Source: Agromyces aureus (GTDB taxonomy: Bacteria; Actinomycetota; Actinomycetes; Actinomycetales; Microbacteriaceae). From it: a stretch of 64,000 nt of DNA. Shown here in pieces: positions 17,230-27,058 of the stretch (position 1 is the first letter of the stretch; each line of letters opens with the position of its first letter). The DNA is taken from contig NZ_CP013979.1 in assembly GCF_001660485.1 (NCBI RefSeq), positions 3,844,001-3,908,000 on the forward strand, read 5' to 3'. The notes beneath the pieces are model-generated. The model was not told the origin of the DNA. It saw only the letters and a list, made by a program, of their open reading frames with translations, and did no database searches. The translations under genes and the position numbers were made by a program.

Positions 17230-18014
17230 TTCTGCTTCCTCTCGAGGAACTCGGTCATGCGGCGGAACTTCTCGGGGCTCTCGAAGAGCACGGCCTGGGC
17301 GTCGAGGTCGACCGCGGGGTGGGCCGCACGCGGCGCCCGGAAGACGCGCTTGGTCGCGATGGTCGCGTCGCGGTCGTTGCGGGCGATGCGATCCGCGATC
17401 GCGTGCGCCGCGTCGAGCAGCGACTCCGGCGGATGCACGGCGCTCACGAGCCCGATCGCGAGCGCCTCGTCGGCCTCGACGGTGCGCCCGGTGAGCAGCA
17501 GCTCGGCCGCCCGCGCGTCGCCGACGATCTCCTTCAGCCGCCAGCTCGCCCCGGCCGCGGCGAGGATGCCGAGCCCGGTCTCGGGGTTGCCGATCTTGAG
17601 CGACGACGTGGCGATGCGGATGTCGGCGGCATACGCGAGCTCGGCCCCGCCGCCGAGGGCGTACCCGTCGAGCGCGGCGATCACCGGCATCGGCAGCTCG
17701 GCGACGCGGATGAACGCGTTCGCGTTGATACCACGGCGGGCGTCGTCGGCGCGTCGGTCGCGCAGCTCGGCGATGTCGGCTCCAGAGGCGAAGACGCCCC
17801 CGGCCCCCGTGATGATCAGGATGCGCGGGATCGCCTCGAGCTCGGCGCAGAGCAGGTGCAACGCGTCGATCGTGCGCTGGTCGATCGCGTTGCGCACGGC
17901 CGGCCGATCGAGCGTGGCGACCACGCGGTCGGGGAGGCGTTCGATGCGCAGGGGCGACGCGGCCCCCGGGTCGACGGCGGGGTCGGCAGCGGCGTTCGCC
18001 GCGGCATCCGTCAT
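17226..18014 (-). CDS. paaF: PaaF-type enoyl-CoA hydratase
   Basis: 262 residues of the crotonase fold. The oxyanion-hole stretches are GGVFASGADIAELRDR (about 67-82) and LDGYALGGGAELAYAADIRIA (about 108-128), followed by GNPETGLGILAAAG with the catalytic Glu position, as in true enoyl-CoA hydratases. It should hydrate 2,3-dehydroadipyl-CoA to 3-hydroxyadipyl-CoA. The first 20 residues are Ala/Asp-rich and partly made by the common GCGGCATCC motif. The ATG overlaps the paaJ stop as ATGA, and its own stop overlaps the paaH GTG, so translation is coupled through paaJ-F-H. Confidence 0.9.
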   Translation of the reverse strand: MTDAAANAAADPAVDPGAASPLRIERLPDRVVATLDRPAVRNAIDQRTIDALHLLCAELEAIPRILIITGAGGVFASGADIAELRDRRADDARRGINANAFIRVAELPMPVIAALDGYALGGGAELAYAADIRIATSSLKIGNPETGLGILAAAGASWRLKEIVGDARAAELLLTGRTVEADEALAIGLVSAVHPPESLLDAAHAIADRIARNDRDATIATKRVFRAPRAAHPAVDLDAQAVLFESPEKFRRMTEFLERKQK

Positions 18015-19210
18015 GACACGCGCTCCAGGATGAGGGCCGACCCCTGGCCGACGCCGACGCACATGGTCGCGAGTCCGTAGCGCGAGCCCTCGCGCTCCAT
18101 GCGGCCGAGCAGGGTGACGATCAGTCGCGAGCCCGACGAGCCGAGCGGATGCCCCAGGGCGATCGCCCCACCGTCGGCATTGACGCGTTCGGGGTCGAGT
18201 CCGAGGCGACGGATGCAGGCGAGCGACTGCGTCGCGAAGGCCTCGTTGAGCTCGATCGAGCCGAGGTCGGCGACGTCGAGTCCGGCGCGCTCGAGCGCCT
18301 TCTCGGTCGCCGGGACCGGGCCGAGGCCCATGATCTCGGGCGCGAGCCCCGCGGAGGCCGCCGACACGATGCGGGCGCGCGGCACGAGTCCGAGCCGCTC
18401 GACCGCCGCGGCGCTCGCGACGAGGATCGCGGACGCGCCGTCGTTCAGCGCGCTCGAGTTGCCCGCCGTCACGACCGATCCCCCGGCGACGACCGGGCGG
18501 AGGCGGGCGAGCGCCTCGAGCGTGGTCTCGGGACGCGGCCCCTCATCGACGAGCACCTCGCCGTGATGCGTCTGCACGCCGACGATCTCGGACTCGAACC
18601 GCCCGGCGGCGATCGCGGCGGCGGCGCGCTGCTGGCTCCGCAGCGCGAAGGCGTCGGCATCGGCGCGGGTGATGCCGTCGACTCGGGCGACCTCCTCGGC
18701 CGTCTCGGGCATCGCGTAGGTGGCCTTCTCGCGGGCGAGCAGCTCGGGGTTCGGGAAGCGCCAGCCGATCGACGTGTCGTACGCGGCGCCGGGTCGCGCC
18801 CACGCCTTCTCGGGCTTGGCCTGCACCCACGGCGCCCGCGTCATCGACTCGACGCCGCCCGCGATGATGAGGTCGGCGTCACCGGCGCGGATCGCCTGGC
18901 CGGCCATCGTGATCGCCGACATGCCGGAGGCGCAGAGCCGGTTCACGGTGATGCCGGGCACCTCGTCGGGCAGGCCGGCGAGCAGCACGGCCATGCGGGC
19001 GACGTTGCGGTTGTCTTCGCCGGCCTGGTTCGCAGCGCCGAGGATCACCTCGTCGATCGCGCCGAGCTCACCGGCCGCATCGAGCCCGATGCGACGCACG
19101 AGCTCGCCGACCACGAGCGCGGCGAGGTCGTCGGGTCGCACGCTCGCGAGGGCGCCTCCGTAGCGTCCGACCGGCGTTCGCACGCCGCCGACGAGGTAGG
19201 CCTCTGCCAT
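18011..19210 (-). CDS. paaJ: PaaJ, 3-oxoadipyl-CoA/3-oxo-5,6-dehydrosuberyl-CoA thiolase
   Basis: 399 residues, full-length thiolase. The acyl-accepting Cys is in NRLCASGMSAI (about 92), and the C-terminal catalytic motifs NEAFATQSLACIRRL, GGAIALGHPLGSSGSRL and CVGVGQGSALI are all intact. It performs the two thiolytic steps that release acetyl-CoA and succinyl-CoA. It leads the leftward paaJ-F-H-Z operon, has AGGAG 7 bases before the ATG, and a PaaR-type operator 81 bases upstream. A close relative, PcaF of the beta-ketoadipate route, cannot be told apart by sequence alone, but context decides for PaaJ. Confidence 0.93.
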   Translation of the reverse strand: MAEAYLVGGVRTPVGRYGGALASVRPDDLAALVVGELVRRIGLDAAGELGAIDEVILGAANQAGEDNRNVARMAVLLAGLPDEVPGITVNRLCASGMSAITMAGQAIRAGDADLIIAGGVESMTRAPWVQAKPEKAWARPGAAYDTSIGWRFPNPELLAREKATYAMPETAEEVARVDGITRADADAFALRSQQRAAAAIAAGRFESEIVGVQTHHGEVLVDEGPRPETTLEALARLRPVVAGGSVVTAGNSSALNDGASAILVASAAAVERLGLVPRARIVSAASAGLAPEIMGLGPVPATEKALERAGLDVADLGSIELNEAFATQSLACIRRLGLDPERVNADGGAIALGHPLGSSGSRLIVTLLGRMEREGSRYGLATMCVGVGQGSALILERVS

Positions 19211-19290
19211 GGTTCACTCCTGACCGCACTGTCTCGGATCGAACGCGTCGCCTCGGGCATCGGCACGGGCGCGCACTCCGGTCGGAATTC

Positions 19291-19310
19291 CCGACCGACC
19301 GTTCAGGTAG
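19291..19310. promoter_or_regulatory. PaaR-type operator before paaJ
   Basis: CCGACCGACCGTTCAGGTAG, followed by an AT-rich TAATTATGA. Thirteen central bases (ACCGACCGTTCAG) align with the paaA/paaI and paaR sites. Positioned to control the paaJ-F-H-Z unit. Confidence 0.75.
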
Positions 19311-19363
19311 TAATTATGACAGGCGGATGCCGCATGCCGCCACCCGAGGCTCCGGAAACGCCG

Positions 19364-19397
19364 AGACCGGCTCCCCGATCGCTCGGGGAGCCGGTCT
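19364..19397 (-). terminator. Terminator after the collagen-like gene
   Basis: A perfect 15-bp stem (AGACCGGCTCCCCGA and its complement) with a 4-base loop TCGC, starting 27 bases after the stop codon on the left-going strand, followed by a short GTTTCC. A strong intrinsic terminator that also separates this gene from paaJ. Confidence 0.85.
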
Positions 19398-19423
19398 GCG
19401 CACGGCGTGGCGCGTCTGCCCGC

Positions 19424-20185
<762 letters not shown>

Positions 20186-20373
20186 GTCGTGCCCTCCACG
20201 TCGCGCGCGCACCCGACACCCGTGACCCCCACGGACGGAGCGCGCATCGCGCTCATGCTAGCGGCGCGAAACGGCCCGGAGGCGGATGCCGTGCGTGTCG
20301 GGGCACCGCGCAGACCGCGGAGTGCCGCGCGGCACCGACGACCGAGTCGACGGCACCACGCGGCATCCGCAGC
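20186..20373. other. Intergenic, small palindrome only
   Basis: Gap between the MHS transporter end and the collagen-like gene start. It holds GTGCCGCGCGGCAC (20322-20335), a perfect 14-bp palindrome that may help end the transporter transcript. No other feature seen. Confidence 0.4.
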
Positions 20374-21693
20374 TCACTCGAGCAGGTCGCGACCCTTCGG
20401 CTCCTTGACGAGCGACACCCCGATGAGCGAGATGACCGCCGCGATGGCGATGTAGAGGCCGATCGTCCACGACTGGCCCGTGGCGTTCAGCAGCGCCTCG
20501 GCGATCATGGGCGCGAACGCACCGCCGAGGATCGCGCCGAGCGCGTAGCCGATCGAGACGCCCGAGTAGCGCACCCGAGCCGGGAACATCTCGGCGTAGA
20601 GCGCGGCCTGCGGGCCGTACGAGAGGCCGAGGCCGAAGGTCATGACGAACAGCGCGACGAAGTACCAGCCGATCTCGCCGGTGTCGATCAGGAACCACAT
20701 CGGAATCGCCCACAGCGCGAGGAAGACGTAGCCGATCTGGAAGGTCCGCACGCGACCGAGCCGGTCGGAGACACGCCCGCCGAACAGCGTGAAGATCAGC
20801 CAGCCGAACGATGCGAACGTGGTGGCGAGCAGCACGCTCGGGCGGTCCATGCCGAGCGCCGTCACGGCGTAGGTCGCGAAGTAGGCGATGAGCAGGTAGC
20901 CGGCCGCGTTGTTCGCGATGAAGATGACCGCCGTGAGCACGACCTGCTTCGAGTTGTGCTTGAAGAGCTCGCGCAGCGGCGTCGAGGACTCCTTGCGTCG
21001 CTTCAGCAGCTCCTCGAAGACCGGGCTCTCCTCGACCGCGCGACGGATCACGTAGCCGACGATGATGAGCACGATCGAGAGCAGGAACGGGATGCGCCAA
21101 CCCCACTCCATGAACGCCTCGGGCGACATCGAGCTCGTGAGCACCCACAGCGTGAAGGTCGCGAGGATCATGCCGACCGGCACGCCGATCTGCGGGAATG
21201 CGCCGAAGAAGCCGCGGCGGCCGTTCGGGGCGTGCTCGACGGCCATGAGCGCCGCACCGCCCCATTCGCCGCCGGCCGAGAAGCCCTGCAGGATGCGCAG
21301 CAGGATGAGCAGGATGGGTGCCGCGATGCCGATGGCCGCGTAGGTCGGCAGGAAGCCGATGAGCGAGGTCGACACACCCATCATGATGAGCGTGAAGACG
21401 AGCATCTTCTTGCGCCCGAGCTTGTCGCCGAGGTAGCCGGCGACGATCGCGCCGAGCGGTCGGAACAGGAACGAGATGCCGATGGTGGCGAACGCCAGCA
21501 CCTGGGCGAGCCCGGGGTTGGACTCCGCGAGGGGTGCGAGGAAGAGCGGGGCGAGCACGAGCCCGGCCGCCTGCGCGTAGATGAAGAAGTCGTACCACTC
21601 GATGGAGGTGCCCACGAGCGTGCCCGCGAGCACCCTCCGCTCCTCGGCGGGCATGCGCCCGGTCTGCGTGCGCTCTCTGGCTTCGGTCGACAT
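20374..21693 (-). CDS. MHS-family proton symporter, probable phenylacetate importer
   Basis: 439 residues with about 12 membrane helices. MHS/major-facilitator marks are GTSIEWYDFFIYAQAAGLVLAPLF at the first helix, RPLGAIVAGYLGDKLGRKKML in loop 2-3, LRILQGFSAGGEWGGAALMAVEHAP, and the second-half loop GGRVSDRLGRVRT. Family members carry shikimate, citrate, proline/betaine or aromatic acids. A PaaR-type operator lies 67 bases upstream, so import of phenylacetate or a related aryl-acid is the likely role; the substrate is inferred from regulation, not sequence. ATG start with GGAG upstream. Confidence 0.85.
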   Translation of the reverse strand: MSTEARERTQTGRMPAEERRVLAGTLVGTSIEWYDFFIYAQAAGLVLAPLFLAPLAESNPGLAQVLAFATIGISFLFRPLGAIVAGYLGDKLGRKKMLVFTLIMMGVSTSLIGFLPTYAAIGIAAPILLILLRILQGFSAGGEWGGAALMAVEHAPNGRRGFFGAFPQIGVPVGMILATFTLWVLTSSMSPEAFMEWGWRIPFLLSIVLIIVGYVIRRAVEESPVFEELLKRRKESSTPLRELFKHNSKQVVLTAVIFIANNAAGYLLIAYFATYAVTALGMDRPSVLLATTFASFGWLIFTLFGGRVSDRLGRVRTFQIGYVFLALWAIPMWFLIDTGEIGWYFVALFVMTFGLGLSYGPQAALYAEMFPARVRYSGVSIGYALGAILGGAFAPMIAEALLNATGQSWTIGLYIAIAAVISLIGVSLVKEPKGRDLLE

Positions 21694-21759
21694 GCGAACT
21701 CCGTTGTTCTGGCGTGCTCGGGGGAAGGGACCCGGAAGCCGTCTGCGTCGCCCGACTTC

Positions 21760-21779
21760 CTGACCGATTGTTCGGTCGG
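21760..21779. promoter_or_regulatory. PaaR-type operator before the MHS transporter
   Basis: CTGACCGATTGTTCGGTCGG, sharing the ACCGAYYGTTCRG core with three other paa-locus sites; CCGAC-type flanks give it dyad symmetry. It lies 67 bases before the transporter ATG. Confidence 0.75.
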
Positions 21780-21884
21780 GAATTCAGGCTACGCAACACG
21801 GATGCCGCCCGCAACCCGAATGGGTGTCGCAGCGCTCACCGCGGGCTTCGCGGCGCACGACGAACCGGTCGCGCCCGCCGTGGC

Positions 21885-22955
21885 TCACTCGGAGGCGTGC
21901 GCTTCCCGACGCCCCGCTTCGCGCGCATCGGCGACGAGCCGGTCGACCTTCGCGGTGCGGCGGCGGCGGCCGACCAGGAGGCCGAGCACGATGAGGGCGA
22001 CGGCGAGGAGCAGCACCAGCTGCGAAACCGGCAGTGCCCACACGGTCACGTCCTGCGAGACCGGTTGCACCGTCACGTCGGCGCCGTCCGGCCCGACAGC
22101 GGTCGCCTCGACGGTCACCGGAACGGTCACGGGGCCGAGCGGCCACACGTCGGGAATGCTGAAGCTCAGCGTGCGCCGCTCGCCCGGCAGCAGGTCGGCA
22201 CTGGTCGGGCCGCCGGCACCGCTGTCGTCGGCCTCGAAGCCGGTCGGAGCGATCCGGGCCCCTCCGAACTCGGCCGCACCGACGATGGCGACGGCCACGT
22301 TGCCCGTGTTCTCGACGACACCGGTCACCTCCAGCTGCCCGGGCTGGAACGGGTTCCAGGAGATGTCGTATGCACCGTCGGCATCGAGTGCGACGGATGC
22401 CTCGAGCTCGCCGGTGACGCGCGTCATGACGCGGAATCCGACCCGGCTCTCGACGCCGACCTGCGCACCGTCGCCGGACGAGGTGGTCGTGATGGAGGCC
22501 GCGATGCCGGCCGCGTGGTCCCCGGGCGTCGCGTCCTCCGGGACGGTGACCGTGAACGGCAGCACCGCCGTGGCGCCGGGCGCCACGGCGACCTCGTCGG
22601 CCACCGAGATCCAGGTGCCCGCGTCGACCGAGGGCTGGTCGGACGGAAGCATGTTGAACCGGCCGGTCGACGTGAGGTAGCCGTCTGCGGCCGTGATCGC
22701 GAAGGTGACCTGCTCGTCGCCGAGGTTGCGCACCGCGAGGTGCTCGGTGGCGGACGCTCCCGGGTCGAGCTCGAGATCGACCCGGGAACGCCCGTCGGGC
22801 CCCTCGGCATTCGCCGGTGAGACCGACCAGGTGACCGTGCCCCCCTCCTCTGCCGAAGCCGAGACGGGCGCCGCGACCGAGGTCGCGAGCGCTCCTGCGA
22901 CGGCGAGCACGGCCGAGGCCGCCGCAACGACAAGGGCAGGGAGGGGACGGTGCAT
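21885..22955 (-). CDS. DUF916/WxL-interacting surface protein
   Basis: 356 residues. A signal peptide (about 1-36, ending VSASAEE) precedes the WxL-interacting peptidoglycan-binding (DUF916) domain, seen as TVTWSVSPANAEGPDGRSRV, LELDPGASATEHLAVRNLGD and DGYLTS (about 39-110). A second beta-sandwich domain (about 125-310) resembles the host-binding half of such proteins. One C-terminal membrane helix (about 315-335) and a basic tail RRRR anchor it. In Firmicutes, DUF916 proteins bind WxL proteins and peptidoglycan. Its start is 10 bases after the WxL-like gene stop, with AGAGGAA ahead, so both are one transcript. A broken copy of its N-terminus lies at 30953-31092. Confidence 0.82.
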   Translation of the reverse strand: MHRPLPALVVAAASAVLAVAGALATSVAAPVSASAEEGGTVTWSVSPANAEGPDGRSRVDLELDPGASATEHLAVRNLGDEQVTFAITAADGYLTSTGRFNMLPSDQPSVDAGTWISVADEVAVAPGATAVLPFTVTVPEDATPGDHAAGIAASITTTSSGDGAQVGVESRVGFRVMTRVTGELEASVALDADGAYDISWNPFQPGQLEVTGVVENTGNVAVAIVGAAEFGGARIAPTGFEADDSGAGGPTSADLLPGERRTLSFSIPDVWPLGPVTVPVTVEATAVGPDGADVTVQPVSQDVTVWALPVSQLVLLLAVALIVLGLLVGRRRRTAKVDRLVADAREAGRREAHASE

Positions 22956-22965
22956 GGTTCCTCTT

Positions 22966-23592
22966 TTACTCGAACAGGGAGAGGGTCAGAGTCGCAGCAT
23001 AGTTGCCCGGCGCGACCGTCACCGGCGTCCGCAGGAAGAGGTCGGCGTTGGCCGTCCACTGACCTTCGGCCGAGAGCTCTTCCGAGTCGAATGCCATGGC
23101 GAGCAATTCCTGGTCGACGAGGCCGAACGGGTCGTCGGCTGACGCGTCCATGACGGTGTCGACCCGCTCGCCTTCCGAGACCAGGCCGGACTCGCCCCCA
23201 TCGATCAGATGCGGCGCCCAGCCGAAGTGCCCGGCCTCGATGACCGGCTGCCCGGCGTCGCCGACGAAGTCGCTCGACGTGCCGAGCACGTACCAGAACG
23301 CGTCATCCGGGATCTCCTCGGCGGACCTGGTGTCGGTGATCGTCACCGTCGGCAGTTCTCCGGTGAACTGGCGGACGGTGTCGGTCGACCCCTCTTCGAC
23401 GAGCGTCGTCGAGGTGCCGGCCACCGTCATCGCGAGCACACCGGGCTCGACGATCTCGGGGATGGCGACCTGGACGTCGACCTCGCCGTTGCCGTGGTTC
23501 TCCTCAGCTGCGGCAACGCCGGCGACGCCGACGAGCAGCAGGGCTCCGAGGCCGATCGCGCAGCCTCGCACCGCGCTTCTCATGTTCTTCAT
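22966..23592 (-). CDS. WxL-like secreted protein, copy 1
   Basis: 208 residues with a signal peptide (about 1-30, VGVAGVAAAEE). The body is beta-rich and ends FLRTPVTVAPGNYAATLTLSLFE, the type of strand that closes WxL domains (final T-x-T-L-S-L). Mid-protein has PTVTITDTR and FWYVLGTSSDFVGDAG. The canonical Trp-x-Leu pair is imperfect, so this is WxL-like rather than a clear WxL protein. A paralogue at 31095-31730 is highly similar along its length. It is followed by the DUF916 gene and preceded, 64 bases upstream, by a GH110-like enzyme. AAGGAG precedes the ATG. Confidence 0.75.
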   Translation of the reverse strand: MKNMRSAVRGCAIGLGALLLVGVAGVAAAEENHGNGEVDVQVAIPEIVEPGVLAMTVAGTSTTLVEEGSTDTVRQFTGELPTVTITDTRSAEEIPDDAFWYVLGTSSDFVGDAGQPVIEAGHFGWAPHLIDGGESGLVSEGERVDTVMDASADDPFGLVDQELLAMAFDSEELSAEGQWTANADLFLRTPVTVAPGNYAATLTLSLFE

Positions 23593-23656
23593 GTCGTGCT
23601 CCTTCTGTCTGTTCTTCGGGTGGATCGGTCGCGAGCGGATGCCGCGCCGGGAGGGG

Positions 23657-26600
23657 TCAGGCGCAATCGGATGCCGTGTACGAGGCATCCGTCGTCTGCG
23701 TGACGGGGATGCCGTCGATGACGGCCGTGACGGTCACGGAGACCGTTCCGGCGGCGACGTCGGCCGCACGCGTGCTGAACGTCTGCGTGCCGTTGGTGCC
23801 GGGCGCGATCGCGGCGATCGTCTTCGAGCCGTAGTCCGACGTGATCGCAGCAGCGATCGGCACCCCGTCGTCATTGCGCACGCGCACCGCGACGGCCGTC
23901 TTGCGCGCCACGCAGCGCGTGCCCGCCGTCACCTCGACGTCGAGCTTCGGCTCGACCGGCGGCCGGGTCCCGACGACGACACCAGGCTTCAGCGAGACGA
24001 TCGTCCATCGGTAGGTCTGGCTGTCGCCGTTCGGGGCGATCGAACGGGCCTGCAGCACGTTCGGCCCGGCCGCCAGCGGCAGCTCGACGGCTCCCGTCCC
24101 GAAGTCGATCGGGTGGTCGTCGAGGGTCAGCACGACGTCGGTGTCGTCGTCGACCGGCGTCAGCGTGGTTGAGACGTGGTCGACGTCGGCCGGCACCACG
24201 GCGAGCCACGAGCGCGGCGCGACGGGAGCACCGAAGTCGACGCCCTGCCACGCGGGGTCTTCGAGCGCGGCCGCGAGTTCGACCTCGACCGGGGCGGGCA
24301 CGGAATCGAAGAACGGCACGGCCTGGCCGTCGACCTTCAGCCCGCTCATGACGAACGCCGCTGCGGTGCTGCCCGATGCGAACGGGCCGTCGGCCATGAC
24401 CCCGACCCGCGGGGTCGCGGCGCCGACGGCGGAGTTCGTGATGGTGCCGACGGTCGTGAAGTCGACGCCGTTCGTGGAGTAGCTGCCCGTGAAGGCGTTG
24501 CCGTTGCGGGTGATCTTGAGCCAGATGTCGGCCGTGGTCGGCGCGGTGATCCTCGTGTTCTCGTTGGGCGAGCCACCCGCCTCGGTCACGAGCGCCAACC
24601 CCGGGCTGCCGTTGTTGTGCTTGCGGTGCAGCGCGACGTAGTTCTCGTCGTCGACGTAGTAGATCAGGCCGGCTTCTTCGTAGAACGACTTCGTGGCGCC
24701 GCTCATCTTGACGACGACCTCGTTCGGGGTGGCGCCGCCGGCGTCGCGCAGCAGGATCCCGTTCGAGGAGTTCTGCGTCGCCCAGAGGGTGCCGCCGCCG
24801 GAGAGCAGGCGGATGGAGTCGGGAGCGACCGCCGACCATCGCGACGCGTCCTCCCTGATCCAGGTGAGGCCGGATGCCAGGGGCACGGTCGGCACCTGCG
24901 TCATCGAGTCGGCGTTCACCTTGAACGGGTCGTTGCCCGTCACCTCGGATGCCGCGGTGTTCGTCGAGACGCGCACGTTGAAGCCGGTCGCGTAGGTGTT
25001 GTCGCTGAACTCGAAGCGGTGGCTGCCGTTCATCTGGAACAGTGCCGTGCGCGAGGACTTCGACGGGTCCGGACTCGTCGTGGGCCCGTACCAGCCGACC
25101 GCGTTGTTCGTGAACGTCAGGTCGGACACCGATTTCGCGTTGATCAGCTGCGTGCCGGGCAGCAGGTTGAACCGGTTGTCGTCGATGAGCACGTTCTTGT
25201 GCACCGTGCGCTCCGGCTCGGTCGCGCTGTTCGTCGGGTCGAAGTAGATCACCGGTGCATTGGTCGTCGGACGGTCGAAGATGTTCTCGCGGATCACGAG
25301 GTCCTCGACGCCGCCGGATTCGTACCAGGCGGCCGCGTCGCCGGAGACGTAGATGCTCGCCATGCCGGCCTGGTCGAACATGTTCCGTTCGATGACGACG
25401 GGCTTCGGCGTCGTCACGAGAATTCCGCGGGTGGGGATCGACGTGAACGTGTTGCCCGCGATACGCACCTCAGGCGTGTACGTGAGGCTCTCTGCGGCAT
25501 GCGTGTCGACCTGGATGCCCGTTGGCGCCCGATCGAGTGTCACCGTCATCTGCGTAAGGCTCGTGTCGTGGTCGTACCCGCTCGGTCCGGACACTGCGGC
25601 GACCGTGTACTCGGCATCGGCGACCGGGAGCATCGTGCCACGGTCGATGAATCGCAGCGTGTCACCGGGGTAGAACTGCGGGAACCCCGCGCTCTGGTTG
25701 TGCATGTATTGCAGGGTGACCTTCTTGTTCGCGAGGTCGACGCCCTTCACCTGCATGTAGGTGCCGTGGATGTTGATCGGGTCGTCGTGAGGATTGTCGA
25801 ACAGCGAGTTCAGGATCTGCACCTTTCCGCCGACGCCCGACATCTGCAGGTAGTCGGCGAAACCCGACGTCTGCCTCCAGGTCCCGGCATCCGTCTTGAA
25901 TCGCACGCCGTCGAGCGTGATGTCGTGCGCCATCTGCGCGACCATGCCGAAGCCGTGCAGGTATCCGAACTCGAGGTCGATCAGGTCGGTGTTCGTGCTC
26001 TCGAACGCGAAGATGCCCGGGGTGTCCCGATACGTCGGTCGCAGTTCGTAGACCTCGCCGCGGCCACCCGGGTCGGTACTGCCGGAGTACGTCACGCGAA
26101 GCCGGTTGTCGCCGAGTTCGGAGACGCCCGTCGAGTTCGTCCACACGGGCGCCGAGGTGCGATAGGTCTGGCCGGTGGCGAGGTGGCGCCGCTGGTTGTG
26201 CCCCTGGGTGGCCCATCCTGGCTCGTATCGCCAGTACGGCTGGCCGGTGACGGGGCTCGCCTCGCCGAGGAAGGCCGCCCGGCCGTTGCTGATCTCGTAG
26301 CGCGTGCCGGGAGGAACCTGGATGTCGCGGTACGGCACGCCGTTCGCGACGCCCGAGCCGAGCACCGTCAGGTCGACCGTGTTCGGCGCGACCCAGTCCG
26401 TACCGAAGCGGGTGAACGTGACATCTTCGGTGCGGATGGCGGCGATCTGGGTCTGCAGCCCGTGGAAGTTGAACTTCGAGCCCTCGCCGTCGACGATGAC
26501 GTCGGACATGTCCTCGATGAGGATGCCGATGTTCTTCACGCGTGGGCCGGCATCGGCGCCGGTCGTGTTCGAGACGTAGAGCTCGCGCTTCTCGGTTCGT

Positions 26601-26947
26601 TCGGGGTAGATGTCGTAGGTGCCGTACGGGAACCGGATCGTCACCGGCCCCCCGAGTTCCTTGGCGTGCTGCACGGCATCGGCGATCGCCTCGGCCGAGT
26701 CGCGCTCGCCGGTCGGGTCGGCGCCGAAGTCGGTGACGTCGACGACCTCCCGTTCGGCGGCATGCTCGGCCATGGCGGATGCGTCGGGCTCGGCCGGGTT
26801 CGACGAACCGTATCCGACCGTCGCGGGCGTCAGCGGGACACCGCCTTCCGCGCTCGCCGCGGGAACGACGATGCTCGCCGTCAAGACGGCCGTGACCGCA
26901 GCGACGCCGAGTGGGATCGACCACGTCGATCTGGGTTTCGTGCTCAT
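23657..26947 (-). CDS. Secreted beta-helix glycosidase, probable GH110 alpha-1,3-galactosidase
   Basis: 1096 residues. Signal peptide about 1-33 (AASA-EGG). Residues about 65-650 are a right-handed parallel beta-helix starting VVDVTDFGADPTGERDSAEAI, with the active-site-like NPHDDPINIHGTYMQVKG near 385; this Asp-Asp/His-Gly pattern recalls GH110 alpha-1,3-galactosidases. About 690-870 is a DUF1349/laminin-G-like domain (SFYEEAGLIYYVDDENYVAL). About 890-990 is an Ig-like linker, and 1000-1096 the shared two-Cys C-terminal module (TRCVARK ... SDCA). Predicted to trim terminal alpha-galactose. GGAGGG precedes the ATG. GH110 is my best reading; a polygalacturonase-like lyase is less likely. Confidence 0.75.
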   Translation of the reverse strand: MSTKPRSTWSIPLGVAAVTAVLTASIVVPAASAEGGVPLTPATVGYGSSNPAEPDASAMAEHAAEREVVDVTDFGADPTGERDSAEAIADAVQHAKELGGPVTIRFPYGTYDIYPERTEKRELYVSNTTGADAGPRVKNIGILIEDMSDVIVDGEGSKFNFHGLQTQIAAIRTEDVTFTRFGTDWVAPNTVDLTVLGSGVANGVPYRDIQVPPGTRYEISNGRAAFLGEASPVTGQPYWRYEPGWATQGHNQRRHLATGQTYRTSAPVWTNSTGVSELGDNRLRVTYSGSTDPGGRGEVYELRPTYRDTPGIFAFESTNTDLIDLEFGYLHGFGMVAQMAHDITLDGVRFKTDAGTWRQTSGFADYLQMSGVGGKVQILNSLFDNPHDDPINIHGTYMQVKGVDLANKKVTLQYMHNQSAGFPQFYPGDTLRFIDRGTMLPVADAEYTVAAVSGPSGYDHDTSLTQMTVTLDRAPTGIQVDTHAAESLTYTPEVRIAGNTFTSIPTRGILVTTPKPVVIERNMFDQAGMASIYVSGDAAAWYESGGVEDLVIRENIFDRPTTNAPVIYFDPTNSATEPERTVHKNVLIDDNRFNLLPGTQLINAKSVSDLTFTNNAVGWYGPTTSPDPSKSSRTALFQMNGSHRFEFSDNTYATGFNVRVSTNTAASEVTGNDPFKVNADSMTQVPTVPLASGLTWIREDASRWSAVAPDSIRLLSGGGTLWATQNSSNGILLRDAGGATPNEVVVKMSGATKSFYEEAGLIYYVDDENYVALHRKHNNGSPGLALVTEAGGSPNENTRITAPTTADIWLKITRNGNAFTGSYSTNGVDFTTVGTITNSAVGAATPRVGVMADGPFASGSTAAAFVMSGLKVDGQAVPFFDSVPAPVEVELAAALEDPAWQGVDFGAPVAPRSWLAVVPADVDHVSTTLTPVDDDTDVVLTLDDHPIDFGTGAVELPLAAGPNVLQARSIAPNGDSQTYRWTIVSLKPGVVVGTRPPVEPKLDVEVTAGTRCVARKTAVAVRVRNDDGVPIAAAITSDYGSKTIAAIAPGTNGTQTFSTRAADVAAGTVSVTVTAVIDGIPVTQTTDASYTASDCA

Positions 26948-27012
26948 GGATATGCCCTCCAGTGCGTCATCGAACGGTGCCGGCCCAGGTCTCGATCGTT
27001 CAGAGCGTTCAG

Positions 27013-27050
27013 GGCGGCGTCCGCGGATCCGCAGATCCGCGGACGCCGCC
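27013..27050 (-). terminator. Strong hairpin terminator after the GH95 gene
   Basis: A perfect 17-bp stem, GGCGGCGTCCGCGGATC (27013-27029) with its complement (27034-27050), around loop CGCA. It begins 9 bases after the GH95 stop. There is no T-run, as often in high-GC actinobacteria. It isolates GH95 from the GH110 gene downstream. Confidence 0.85.
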
Positions 27051-27058
27051 GGGATGGG